Source: Prosopocoilus inquinatus (Eukaryota > Arthropoda > Insecta > Coleoptera > Lucanidae). Taken from it: DNA of 64,000 nucleotides. The stretch is taken from the NCBI GenBank assembly GCA_036172665.1, contig CM069873.1:50190001-50254000 (forward strand), written 5' to 3'. Under the pieces are notes generated by a model that worked only from the letters and a program-made list of their open reading frames with translations, was not told where the DNA came from and made no database searches. The translations under genes and the position numbers were made by a program. Shown here one piece after another: positions 1-12,348 of this stretch; the stretch's first letter is position 1; every line of letters starts with the position of its first letter.

Positions 1-770
1 TTAGCGAGTCCCCCCTCCACCCTTTACATTGGTCAAAAGGCAGTACGGTTTATGACCGGCATTGTTGGCACTCAGCTCGAAGCTCGACAACTCTCGGAAA
101 TTTCATCTTCCTAAGGCGTGAAAACATCTCCAGTCGAGGGACCAACATTTTCTTTGTGTATAATCTGCTGCCGCTGACGCATTTGGACCACCTTCCCCGT
201 TTGAACTTACGAGTTGCCTCTCTTTTTTTTTCTTCTTAAAATTTCCTTTTTTTGCGTAATTCGTTTCGTTGCACTTTTCCGTCATTTTGGCTGACGCCTG
301 TGCCACCGCCAAATTCATTTCTTTATCAGTTCAATTTTATTTTATATACTGGGTGTTCAGCCCCTGAGGCTAACCCACTCCCCTTCCGGGACATACATTT
401 TTTTGTCTGTTAATTTTCATAATTTTAAAAATTTATTTATTTATTTTTTCTCCTGTACGCATTTTGGATATTACCTTTGATGTTATTACGTACATGTAAG
501 GCGTACGCGTGGATCCATCGCGGAAGCATAATCTCGTACCTTCAGTACCACTGTATTGGCCTGTTGATCGGCAGATTTTTGCAAGCTTTTGTCTGTGCGT
601 CGTGTACTTTTATTGCTTTTTTTTTGCCCGTTCAACGTTTTGTTTAATTTTTTTTGTTTTGTGGACTGTGATTATATTTCCATAATAGGCTATTTTCTTT
701 ATAGGAGAACGGGTTTGGTTTTTCCTTTGGGGTTGTCTTGGGAAGGTAAACCCCCTTTTGATAATTTTGG
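1..770. other. Window edge, no supported gene
   Basis: No convincing gene is visible. Short ORFs on both strands lack recognisable domains or start contexts. The first ~110 bases can be read as the tail of a reverse-transcriptase-like ORF, but the match is too short to call. The stretch ends at the TTAA target site of piggyBac-1. Confidence 0.4.
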
Positions 771-3013
771 TTAACCCTACGTTAGTCGCGTCCAATTTAC
801 TTACGTGGTAGGTCGCGTGGGTCACCTATTTTAAAATTAGACTTTCTTCAATAAAATACGGCATGGTACATATTTCTTAAACAACATAAACGCTGAATCA
901 GTATATTAAATGAAACATTTTAATTTCTACAAGAATTTTATTTAAAAAAAATTAATTGAAGCAATCTTGGCATATTTCTTTAAGATGATCGCTACATATC
1001 CATTTTTTACACTTGCAGCAATATTTTCTTGTAGTTTTATCATGAGATCTTCCACAGTAATAACACCGACCTCTTGAACCTGGAGGACGTGATTCTTCAA
1101 CAGCTGTAGCTTCTTCTTCCCCTAGTAAAATAAGGGCTCTCCGTCGCAGATCTTTTGAGATATATGACATAGTAGATCTCTTTTTTATTTGGGGCTTAAT
1201 CATTTCCCAGACAAAATTTTCAATAAATTGTATTCTACTTAGTCGCGCTTGCATGTTATTTTTGTTAGCTTTGTAAATACAACACGCATTTATTGCAGCC
1301 ACGTTCAATAGATTATAAAATACCATAGGCCATCGACGTGTATTCCTTGCTACCTTATTCTTGAATTAGTTGGTTAAACAAGTCTACACCCATGTTGGTG
1401 TGATTATAAAATGTTACCATTTCAGGTTTTTTTTTATTCATAGTTTTCTCATCTAGTTTACTGTCATGATGCATACTGGAAATAACTAAAACGGCTTTGT
1501 TTTTATGTGAACAATACGACACGAGTGTAGAAGTGTTTCGAAACCCAAATAGTGATGAAAATTGTTCTATGTTTTCGTTAGGAAGAAATTCATGTGGTAT
1601 CTCTTTCTTATTTTTCCTAAGAGTACCGACATATGTGAGCTTTTTTATTAGAAGTTCCTCTACTAAAGGAATACTGGAAAACCAGTTATCTCCTGTTACA
1701 TTCCTATTTGTTCTTTGTATTGGTTCTACCATTCTCATAACTACATCTTTAGCACTGTTACTTTGTTGATACGGGCCCGGTGGTTGTGTTCCAACATAAG
1801 TTTCTAATTTTAGTGTGTAAGCAGTCTTAGCATCAACAAGAGCAAATGTTTTTATTCCATATTTGCTCGGCTTATTGGGGATGTGTTATCTAAAGGAACA
1901 TCGTCCCCTAAACGCAAGCAATTGTTCATCAACTGTAACGTATTCACTTGGAACGTAGTACTTTTCAAAATTGTTTACAATTAATTCAAAAACTTCTCTT
2001 ACTGCTGCAAGTTTATCAATACTTCTGCGAGTATTGCGATCCCTAATGTCGTCAAACCGTATGCATCTCAATAAAAATCGAAACCGTTGCTCACTCATAG
2101 CTAAAAAGCAGGATTCTAAGCCATTAACTTTAGAATTATCCCAAGGTTTGTGCACATTCTTCCGAGAACTGCGAAGACTTGTTATTAGATACAATAAGCC
2201 AATAAAAGCTCTAATTTCCACTTCATCGGTAAGGCGAGCATCTCGTTGTCTTGCAAAATTTTGGCGTATTTTTTCTATGTATATATTTGTACATGTTATA
2301 GTTTTCAGCAAAATATCGTCAATAAAGAGATTTATAGTCTCGATTTCAGTTTCAAGTCCTCGCGCTTTTCCCTGACAGCCCGGAAGAACAGTTATAATAT
2401 TATGTGATCGTGTTTTCACATTTTTAGGGGGCTGAATTTTTTGCCATTTTGTTTCTTTGTCTTTGCCGAGAAAGTAATTTTCTGTATAATCTGTAATTTC
2501 AACATCAGACACAGATTCACCTCCGCAATCCTCTTGTTCTGTATCTGAATAGTGATCACTGTGAATAACGACATCTTCATCTTTATCACTTTCATCTACC
2601 ATTTCTAATTGTTGATCATCTTCGCTTTCTGCTTCTTCTAGCCACTTCATCCAGACATCTGGATCCCTACTACATTCAACTTTTCTTTTCTTAGACTCAG
2701 GCATTTTTCTTCAATAAACAAATGTATTTCAGTCTACTATGACCTTTGCGCGCAGTTATAAGACAAGCTATTGAAATTATTTTCAAATATTTTTACACAG
2801 TTGATCGCGTGGGAGACATTGGTCACCCGTTACACTCTACGAAACAATAGCACCCTGAACAACAAACTCATTAATATCTCTGCTTTATATTACTAGCAGC
2901 ATTATGTCAAGATATCGTTAGTTACGCATGCATACGAACTCTGAGCGCGAAAATACAAATTCCTAAAATAGAGTAGGTGACAATTGTCCCCCACGCGACT
3001 AACGGAGGGTTAA
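771..3013 (-). mobile_element. piggyBac-1 transposon with TTAA target duplication
   Basis: The element is bounded by TTAA at 771-774 and 3010-3013. Its ends form an inverted repeat: the left end reads CCCTACGTTAGTCGCGT and the reverse complement of the right end reads CCCTCCGTTAGTCGCGT, one mismatch in 17 bases. A subterminal motif resembling TCGCGTGGG...GGTCACC recurs inside both ends (about 811-827 and 2803-2829), as expected for transposase-binding sites. It encodes a broken piggyBac transposase on the minus strand. TTAA duplication is diagnostic of the superfamily. Confidence 0.93.
952..2704 (-). pseudogene. piggyBac transposase, frameshifted
   Basis: This is a DDE_Tnp_1_7-type piggyBac transposase read on the minus strand in three pieces. 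1886-2704 holds the acidic N-terminus and the first part of the catalytic core, including the VTVDEQLLAFRGR motif with the first catalytic Asp. 1355-1738 holds the middle part (GDNWFSSIPLVEELL and a TFYNHTNMGVDLFNQ-like segment, in which the usual ND..G..DxxD acidic context is altered). 952-1326 holds the C-terminal insertion helices and a cysteine-rich zinc-binding tail ending in CQDCFN. Frame changes near 1740-1885 and 1327-1354 separate the pieces, so no full-length protein is made. The start at 2704 follows the family pattern (short basic MPESKKRK leader, then an acidic stretch). Known role of the family: cut-and-paste excision and insertion at TTAA. Confidence 0.92.
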
Positions 3014-4299
3014 GAACCTGGAACCTTTAAGGTTGAATCTTACCGTGTTGCCCGAATATTTCCCTAGTGGGGTATTTGGAAGATCCCTCGCAAAGCGACA
3101 CTATTTGCCCCCCCCCCTTTTTGGTATATATCGCTACGGCTATCTCTCCGCGTAACCTTGGTACCCACGACCATCTCCCTAAGCTGGGCGCTACTTTGCG
3201 AGAGATTTCCACTCAACCGTTCACAGGTAGGTTCGACCGTCCCAATCGCGATCAAACATCACGCGAGAGATAGTCACGTGTTGCGAAGTACGTAGCTCAG
3301 AGCAGTTTTACACATTATTAAAACTGAATAGACAAAACTGGTTAGACTACCTATCTGGACATTGATCGGATCGAAAATTCAACAAAAATAAACGAATCAG
3401 ATGAAATAAGTGAGTCGGGCGAATCAATCAGCAGGGATCCTAACATCCATCCTCATTTATCTCTTGATTAATTTCAAATAGACTACGAAAGATGGAGTTC
3501 GCAAATAGACAGAAACAGTGGACACTTTCTCTTAAGTAAATGGACGCATTTTTTTTACGAAGCAGTTATTGCTCAAACATCTTCAGAATGCATAGTGAAT
3601 ATTTGGAAAACATTCTTTTCTCTTAGGAAATATTCTCTGATAAGTTAAGACACAAGATGACAAGTGTATTTCGATATGTTCAAGGAAGTCTCCAATCTAT
3701 GCCAATGATCTAAGGCAAATTTATAACTGCCGACTAAACCATGTGCGACCCGCACAATTTAATCCCAGAAATCAAGTCAATTTATTTCTCGTTACGAATT
3801 TCGTAAAATTCCGTGGCTGATCGGATTAAACCAATAGTCATAGCTCACCTTTTTAACCGAGCTTCTTTCACACCCTACGTGTGGACCGAAGTGTGGTGTT
3901 TGATTGAGAGATTTGTAAATTAATTTGAAACATTTGTCGAGCGACTGAAAAACCAAAACCGCACGCACGGAGTGCCAATAAGACAGTCAATAAGGTCTTT
4001 CCGTAAACAAATAGTTGGACAGAATTAGGCGATAAAAACTATATAGGGTGAATATTAAGATGTACCACTGATGCCATATCCGTAAGGCACGTGAACATAG
4101 TAGAGAGAGATCTTTGCCAAGTGACCTAATTCATTAGTTAGCAAGAGTTAGGGTTTCCCATCACCTCCTCCAGACGAGCTTTTTACAGCTATTTGAATAA
4201 GCGACAATTTAATAGTAATCACCCTTTACTGCACGAACCAGTATAAATTATTTGCAATAGTTTTATAAAAACCGTATCATAACCGATGGCTTGTGACCA
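3014..4299. other. Unassigned DNA between piggyBac-1 and a mariner relic
   Basis: No gene supported. Around 3064-3273 overlapping short ORFs occur on both strands in GC-richer DNA containing a C9 run near 3109-3117; they have no recognisable domain. The rest is AT-rich with dense stops. Confidence 0.4.
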
Positions 4300-4506
4300 T
4301 CAATAAATCCAGATTTGATTACTCTAGATTATTTCCTTTTCGGAAATGTGACAAATGAAAACCGCCTGCACAAATTGGATGAGTTTCAACAAGCGATTAG
4401 GCAATTAATTGAAAACATAACGCAGAAAGAACTTTGCCGTGTATTTGAAAACATGAAGCATGAAACATGTTTTCATGTGACAAAGCATTTATTACATGCC
4501 CACTGA
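4300..4506 (+). pseudogene. Tc1/mariner-superfamily transposase C-terminal relic
   Basis: Reading from about 4300, the translation shows NPDLITLDYFLFGNV. This matches the SPDLTPxDFFLWG segment that carries the third catalytic Asp in mariner/Tc1-like (DDE_3) transposases of insects. It is followed by a conserved-looking helical region (LDEFQQAIRQLIENI...) and a stop at 4504-4506. Upstream, an in-frame TGA at 4294-4296 ends the reading frame, and I see no N-terminal half nearby. It is therefore a 5'-truncated fossil of about 68 codons. The family assignment rests on this single motif and its downstream helix pattern. Confidence 0.65.
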
Positions 4507-6500
4507 AGCTACGCAAACATAACCTTAGTTTTCGTTACATTATCAAACCAGACTTTATACAAAGTTACTGGATTTCACCAACTATAAAAAAAATAAAGGC
4601 GGATTATTGTACCTGCCACACCTGTATTTGACGAAACGCCAATTACAAAAATAACCATATTTTGGCCAGTACATTAAACAATTTACGTAGTTGCATTGTG
4701 CCTTCTCGGGTCCAAAGTTTGTCATTTGCGACGTAATTCAGCCCTAACAGCAACAGCTGGAGGAAACGTTAAAAATGGAATACCAAAGATAAAAGATCTA
4801 AGAAGATTCGGCACTTGATTCTAGGAACATTGTACCCAATTCACTTCATCACCCAAAACTTAGCTAGCGCTAGTGTTTTACTAACAACCAATCAAGTAAT
4901 TCCATGTTGACTGAAACAAAAGTACGAAAAAATTTAATGACATTTATGTTTATGTCATAACCACGATATAGAGAACACTGGTACACTCACTCGCCGCCAT
5001 TTTCAGTTTAAAATTTTGAGCAAGTTGAGTAGTTTGTAAAAATTCGCTAGATGGCAGAATCGTATCGCGGACTGTCGTTTTTATCAAATTCCGCAACAGG
5101 TTCTTCTGAGGCTCTTGTGGTAAACACAAAACACATGGGCAGAGATAAACAGAGTTCAGTACGCAACAACTGGTTTGAGGTTAAATAATGCATTTTAAAT
5201 TTTAACAATGAATTTAAAGCGAAGTTGTCATTTTAATTTAAAGAGGGTATGTATTGGCGAATAATTTAATTCGTTTCCTAATTTAGTTACATTGCAGTCA
5301 AAATAGAAAGACTTCTCAGAGTGAATTTGTATTGAAGCAAGGAGATTTTAACATAAACATGAACTCATCCTAAGATTGCTATCTAACCTAGAATATCCAC
5401 CAATCCATCTGGCATTAAACTGGCCGATGTACTGATTAAAATGTACTCAATATAACGAGTGGATACAAACTCACAAAAGTACCTATCTAGCAACATCAGT
5501 TCTGCACGCAAGTGACACCAAAAGTGCATAAAGTTAAAACACTTAAACGTTACTGCAGGTTGTTTCCTTCAAGTTTGATGACCTTGCAAATTAATTCCAT
5601 CGAAGCTGAAAATATCAAGTGTTATGTGAGAGGCTCATAACCTTCTTTATATTATTTCTAATTTAATAAACATATTGTTTAATCTGATTACATCCCTTAT
5701 TCCAAGATTACCGTAAGAGTAGCACTTGTCTTCATTTGCATCACAAGTTTGAAAAAACTGATGATGACCAACGTAATGAAAGTTTATCTACGTTTCACTC
5801 TGGCTCTTTCAGAAAATAAAATGATTTATTAATCTCGAAGAAATTGATAAAAAACAGTGAAGCAAATAGCATCTTCGATTCATTTGCACTGGTTGCAGTC
5901 AGAATGTTTGCATCTTGTAATAACACAAGATGTTGAGTTGTGTGTTGATTCAATGCCAGTGAATCAAAAACATTAGTAGATATTTAAAGCATCATTAAAT
6001 TTTCAGTTAACCAGAATAAACTGCTGTCAAATCAGTTTGGGTTACAGATGTAGACTTACGATTCATACCATTAATTATGAAATATTGTTAATTATAGATT
6101 TTGGAAAGGCTTCAAGAATGAATCAAAATGCAGGTGTCACAATATTAAAGCAACATTTTGTGTGCTTGATACATTTTCAAGAAAAAATTGTAAAAAATCG
6201 TTAAGTCAGTGGAAATGAAATCATTCGAAGAACACACAGATGATGCTATTCCTCAATTGCTCGTTACATTACTAAATATCTTTCTACATCTGTTTGATTG
6301 CTTGCTAAATTTGACAGTCGCCATTTATTCTTTATTTCATACACACTAACCAAAGTTTGCCATTAATACACACGTAAATACTGAATATACGTCGCCTACA
6401 ACCGTACCTACAACACGTAATACAACCTACAGGAGTACATTAATGACGTTTAGTGCATGGGGTGTTATGTTGGTAGTAATAACCCAGTTTAGATTGTTAG
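4507..6500. other. AT-rich intergenic DNA
   Basis: About 2 kb without a supported gene, RNA or repeat. All frames are heavily interrupted. It ends at the left inverted terminus of the P-like element. Confidence 0.4.
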
Positions 6501-6726
6501 TTAAGACTATGTTCGCGAGGGACGCTACATGAATCGTGTTTACAGATTTCTTTATATTGTTTTGGAGCGAAATATTCTGAAATGACATGCCACGCGCCTG
6601 TGATTTACCAAATGAAATGGAGGCTAAGAAAGTGTAGTGAGTTGTGATATCGTTTTCTTGTATGTAAATGTTTATTACTTACTAAATTTTCCATTTTAGT
6701 GTATTGTGATTGATTTTAACAAAACA

Positions 6727-9700
6727 ATGGTATTTTATTGTTGTATTCGGGAATGTTCAAATACTAATGACAACCAAAAAATGCATAATTTTCCTTCAAA
6801 TGAAATGGTACAATAATGATGATTTCTTATTATAATGCAAAATACATTTTAATATAATTGTAGAGGTTTTTGCAATGGACCAAAGCGATTAATAGGCTTG
6901 ATATAACTTTTCAAAAGCGAAAAAGTTATCGCGTATGTAATGCGCATTTTAGTGATGCAATGCAATTTCCTGCTTTTACAAATAGAACAAATTTAAAAGC
7001 AAATTCTTTCCCAGATATAAATTTGCCACCTGGTAAGTTTTTTTCAATTTATTTAATCGAATTAAACAAATTTGGTACAGGTAATAATACTGCGGAAGAC
7101 ACTGATGAGTTACTTAAAATTGACAGTATTTCTGCACTTCCATCTAGTACATCCTATTGCAAGCCTACTCTCTCAGATATAAAGTTGCCACTTGGTAAGT
7201 TTATCTATCTTATTTCTATTATTAAATTCAAATAAATTTGTTCTTGCAGGTAATAGGACTGCTCAAAATGCTGAAGAATTATCTAAAATTGGTAGTGTTT
7301 TGCCACATCCATCTACTTCAGAACAAAGTATGTATTGCTATGCAGCTTTTTTTTATTGTATTTGGTGAAAATTCATTTGAAGTAAGTTATAATAATCAAA
7401 AATATTTTGTCGATTAATTGAAAATCATAAAACAGCCATCAGAAATAGGTGTTTTTGTTTCATAAGTGATATGAACTTAAATAGATCCTTAAATGATCTA
7501 ATTCCAATTGATAGACATTGACATCAAAAGCTGCTGCTAGTCATACTGACACAAATGCACCTTATAAAGTCTACTTTTTGTATGCTGTGATATTACAATA
7601 GCTTAATTTGTTTTAGATGATGGAGCATGCAACATGTCACTATGTTACTTTAATAGCTATTAGTTTCAGATGCAAAACATTGCATCTGACTGGATATGCA
7701 TCAATTGTTTTTGTTTTAGTATAATTATTATAGATGTAACGCTTTACATCTAAAAGTACACATTAAAAACTAATTAGTTTTATCATACATACATGACATA
7801 GTGACTTGATACAGTCTCAGACATGTAAAACAAACAAAGCTATTGATTGCCCAGAAACTAAAATTATTTTGTCAGCTACATCAAGATGATTTACCCTTCT
7901 ATTTTAGGTGTAACAATGAATTTGAACGAACTAGATGATTTATATGAAATCAGTGCAAATACATCAATGCATTCATTTGTTTCAGGTACAAAACCAAATA
8001 TTAAATTATTTACTAATTTATTTGCCTTTAGTCAATTTTATAGTAATTTTATTTTTTATGTTTTTAGGCAAAACCATAGAATTAAATAAGGAAGTACATG
8101 CTCAAACATTTAATGCTGATGTAACAAATGCTACTACATTACACATATCACGTTCAGGTGAGTAAGAAAAATACAGTTGCCATTAGAAAATGTTTTGAAT
8201 TTTTATATTAATATCACCCACTGACACGAAACTATCAACAATTATTTTAATCTTGGGTGGTTGTGGAACAAATGTCGATTCTTACTTCACTTCGTTGAAT
8301 TGACATCAAACAACAAATAAATTCTTCTTTGTGTATTTAATGTTTTAGTGCAACTTGAAACAATCATTGGTTACAAATATTTGTGTCCACAGTAACCGAG
8401 GAATTCAATAATTGTTGGACACTTGATATATAGTTAAATATTTTTGTTTCAAAATAATAAATAAAATTATAAGTACATAAATTAAATTTTAAATTTCTTT
8501 ATAGGACTAAAGAAGAAGATTAATTTATTAAAATTGACGAACATTACTAAGGCCTGCAATACACCTAAGAAGCGCAAACTTTTACAAGTTGCACGAGGAT
8601 TAGTTAAAACTGCTAGGAGATTACAAAATGAAAATACTGAAAATAAGAAGAGAATTAAAGAAGCATATAAATATTCTTTGTCAAAAGAATTTTTAAGCAC
8701 CAAGCTTAATTCTCAATCTGTGAACTTCTTTGTGAATCAGTTAAAGTTGCAAACTAAAAAACCCAAAGGATATAGATTTTCTGTGGAAGATAAGATTTTT
8801 GCTTTAGCACTGTTAAAGCAGAGTCCTAAAGCTTATCGATTGTTACAAAAAATTTTCACTCTACCATCACGAAAAACATTATTAAACATATTAAGAAGAG
8901 TTTCATTTACATGTGGAATTAATAAATGTATTTTAAAAAGTCTTCAGTATGCTGTAAATAAAATGAATCCTTTAGATAAGTATTGCACCTTAATTTTTGA
9001 CGAAATGGCGTTAGAAGCATCACTAGCCTATAAGAAAAAAGAAGATGTAATTGAAGGTTTTGATACATGCAGTGACGGGTCTCTAACAAAATTTGCAAGT
9101 CATGCAATAGTTTTTATGGCAAGGGGTATTCGAAAAAAGTGGAAGCAACCTATAGTTTATCATTTTAGTGAAAATGGGATGAGTGCAGCTAATATAGTTA
9201 GAAATCTGAAGAGTATTATAACTGAGTTACAAAATATTGGTCTGATTGTTATTGCAACTGTTTGTGATCAATCTGCTTTAAATTGCTCAGCTATAAAAAT
9301 GTTAACTGAGGAAACAAGGCGAAATTATATAAAAATGGGTAAGGAATACCGGTATGTCTTCATGTAATAATTTTAAGTCATGTACCTATTATAAATATTC
9401 CCATATTTTAAGAATTTGTGGTTTTGAAATTAAGAACACTGAAATTATTCCACTCTTTGACCCTCCTCACCTTCTAAAAGGTTTGCGAAACAATTTCATT
9501 GACGCTCATGTAAAATTTTCCTGGAAAAGAAAGGAACAGCTGGCTTCATGGGAACATATTGTGCAGTTATATGAAATGGATGCAAAGGATGAAATAACTG
9601 TATGCTACAAACTAACTGATGAAAATATTTATAGTAACAAAATGAAAAAAATGAAAGTCAAACATGCTGCCCAAGTATTATCTCACACTGTAAATGCTGG

Positions 9701-11133
9701 AATAAGGAGTAATGTTAAATGGGGCAAGTTACCTATTCCTTTCTGTTATAGCTTATGTTTATAGTTTGAAAGGTATGGACGTATTTTATTATTTGATGTA
9801 TTGATACATCAAATAATAAATACATAGCTATCATGTGGATCCATATTTCACATACTTAAGTAACTTTATACACTGTGAAAGTAGCAGATAAAAAAAAATG
9901 GTCATTTAGATATCCATTAGACATTTACTGCATGTTTGTGCTATGAGATTACTTTTGTAAATGATTAATTTACTGATTATATTAATTATAGTACATGAGC
10001 GTTACTCACTATTGCTTTTTGTTCTAGGAAAAGGACAACTTTTACCCGAACAGGTTTTGGATACTGCTGACTTGATCCTGTTCATTGATACATTATTCGA
10101 TAGCGTCAATGGGTCATCTGCTGATGCTTCGTATGGCAAGCCTTTACGATGTGCAATATCAGCTCGCACAAATCACATTCCTTTTTGGAATGAAGCCATA
10201 CAAGTTTTGCATTCAATGAAATTTATTAAGAGAGGACAAGCTGTGACCCCTCCTACAGTTCGAAATTGGATAACTACACTTCAAGGGTTTAAATGTCTAT
10301 GGGAAAAGTTACATAAATCCGGATTTAAATATATGACACTACGTAATTTTAACCAGGATCCTTTAGAGAACTTCTTTGGAAGTATACGAAGTCATGGGTC
10401 ACGTAACATAAACCCCACATGCACAGCTTTTATATACGCATTTAAGAGCCTAATTATAAGCAACTTCATGACTCCACATTCTCCTGGCAGTAACTGTGAA
10501 GAGGACGAGGGTACAGGAGCTCTAACATCATTAAAATATTATATTTTTAATTCCGACATTATCGAGGAGGGAATTGAACCATTAGGCCATTTCAGTGACG
10601 TAGAGGACAACAGTCCTTCATTTACTTTTAGGCAACAACCTCCCGATATCATTCAAATTCATTCCTACGTGGCTGGATACATAGCTAGAAGATTGTTAAT
10701 CAATGTTAGTCAGTGTGAACAGTGTAAACATGATTTAATAACATCAGATGACGACGAGAGTCACACTCTTATTAACTATAAGTCGTATAATGCAAAATGC
10801 TTATTAAAACCAAATACTCCCTACATGAAAATATTTAGTTCATGTATGCAAGTCCTGAAATATTATTTACCAAAGAATTGTACAAAACGACACATTGCAA
10901 AGTTTCTAATTGATAAATTAATTTTTCATATCAAACCTAATTTCCATTGCAATAAACATAATATTTTTATTTTATTTGTTAAACATTTAATTACTTTTTA
11001 TGTACATACTTGGATTAAAAATATTAATAAGATTTTAAGAGGATTAGAAAATAGAAATATAGATGACAATATTAAAAAACTTGCTTTAAGGAGATATCAA
11101 AAATTTAAGTCACGGAAGCGCTCTCTAAATTAA
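6727..11133 (+). CDS. P-element/THAP9-like transposase, nine exons, open
   Basis: Exons inferred from GT/AG borders and reading phase: 6727-6807, 6864-7032, 7081-7194, 7250-7327, 7908-7985, 8068-8157, 8505-9351, 9413-9708 and 10028-11133, about 952 aa with no internal stop. The N-terminus is a THAP zinc-finger (CC...C near residues 5-10, then a Trp and CNAH, a C-x2-H pair). Small exons 3-6 encode a low-complexity linker. Exon 7 carries a basic coiled-coil region and the RNase H-like core with IFDEMAL and VCDQSALN, the two catalytic Asp positions. Exon 8 has FDPPHLLKGLRNNF. Exon 9 has NQDPLENFFGSIRSHGSRN, the C-terminal acidic catalytic motif. Known family role: THAP binding to element ends and cut-and-paste transposition. 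The exon 8 donor (GT at 9709) is the least certain; the open frame otherwise reads on to a stop at 9764. Confidence 0.85.
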
Positions 11134-11295
11134 TTATTTTAAGACAGTTATACAAAATTAAAATAAGTACCTGTAATGTTTTTATATGTATATCTGTTAC
11201 AATTAATTGCAGTCTTTTCATATCTTAATCTTCCTCTGACGAATTCTATAGGGTTTTACTTGTAAAAATAAGGAATGTTATTATTATAATTAAAC

Positions 11296-11345
11296 AGCTT
11301 TAATAGCGTCATCTTGCGATCACTTTTTGACCTAACATTTGATTA
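11296..11345 (+). repeat. Diverged relic of the foldback-like repeat family
   Basis: About 50 bases here align by eye with the stretch 20137-20180 of the foldback-like repeat: both have an AATAGCG-CATCTT-CGATC/CGCTTTTTGACCT-ACATT order with scattered mismatches. It is short and isolated, so it may be an old fragment. Confidence 0.5.
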
Positions 11346-11352
11346 GAATTGT

Positions 11353-11398
11353 ATTATTATTATTGTTGTTGTTATTATTATTATTATTATTATTAATA
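11353..11398. repeat. TTA/TTG trinucleotide microsatellite
   Basis: Imperfect run of ATT/TTG trinucleotides ending in TTAATAAT. Confidence 0.8.
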
Positions 11399-12348
11399 AT
11401 CAATTCTTCTAACAATTTCACAGAAAAATAATGAAGATAAAAGTTAAAATAGAATTAAAATTAAATTTTAAATCCTTTACTTATTTCCTTCATTTTATTT
11501 AATACATAATCTTATATCTGGAAAACCCATTCTACATCTGGTATTTCTTGACTTTGAAAAATAATTATGTGTCTGATGTTTACTACGTATTATGTTCGCT
11601 TCTAATTGCTACTGATATTCATCAAAATTAAGAAATGATTTACACTCATATTAGTGCAATTGTATATTTGTTTCATGTGTGATCCTTTTATAAATTTTAT
11701 ATCTATGTATAAGTATGTATGAGTCCATGTACAGGTAAATAAATTTCATATTAAGCAAATGTTTTACTTGTAAATATTATTGCAAACTATAAGTTTGAAA
11801 ACTACTATGTTTATTCCTTTTGATAACTTATAACTTAAGTATGATGATTTATTATCTGATACGTTCGAAAAAATGTCGAGTTTGCCATGAAGCCATTACT
11901 AATTTGTTTAAAATGTTTTTACAGCATGCTCATGGCTAACTCGATAATTTTTTTTCCATCGCATTTTATTTTAAACATTAATTTCTTAAATTCTCATTTG
12001 AATTACGCGCCACTGTTCTTAGCGCTACAGGCGAACATAGTCTTAAGTATTACTTAGGAACGCCAAAATAGCTGATGCCCGTATGCACAGACAAATCTTA
12101 GACTGAAGCCAAAGTTCAACTTATGTAAGCAAAGTATCACCTTAACCTTAAATTCTGTTGCACAGTCGTGACTTCGGGTATTCTCGGTTAAGCTCCACTT
12201 CGAAAGTATATTTATAGGGAATTTTTGATAAGTCATGTTGTAACTGTGAAGTTTATTAGTTTATGACGGGCTTTTTAAAATTTGACAGCTTTTAGTAAGA
12301 AACGTATCACGTTTTTCACATTGTAGTAGAGACGGAAATATTTATATA

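Larger units (their letters stand above)
11134..12030. other. 3' part of P-1, noncoding
   Basis: AT-rich noncoding segment between the P-1 stop codon and the right terminus. It holds a relic of the foldback-like repeat (about 11296-11345) and a TTA/TTG microsatellite (about 11353-11398). No other gene is seen. Confidence 0.5.
6501..12046 (+). mobile_element. P-element-like (THAP9-type) transposon P-1
   Basis: A 16-bp perfect inverted repeat brackets the P-type transposase gene: TTAAGACTATGTTCGC at 6501-6516 and its reverse complement at 12031-12046. The repeat lies 210 bp before the start codon and about 900 bp after the stop codon. Beyond 16 bp the two ends diverge. The 8-bp TSD expected for P elements is not evident (attgttag on the left, gtattact on the right), so the exact ends could be a few bases off. 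The right end sits only 30 bp from the left end of Harbinger-1. Confidence 0.72.

Noticed and set aside
1..112. Possible non-LTR reverse-transcriptase tail (IGQKAVRFMTGI-like reading)
   Set aside because: Only about 35 codons before a stop, and just one loosely matching motif; not enough to name a family.
3027..3273. Overlapping short ORFs on both strands
   Set aside because: Mutually overlapping frames in GC-richer DNA with no recognisable protein features.
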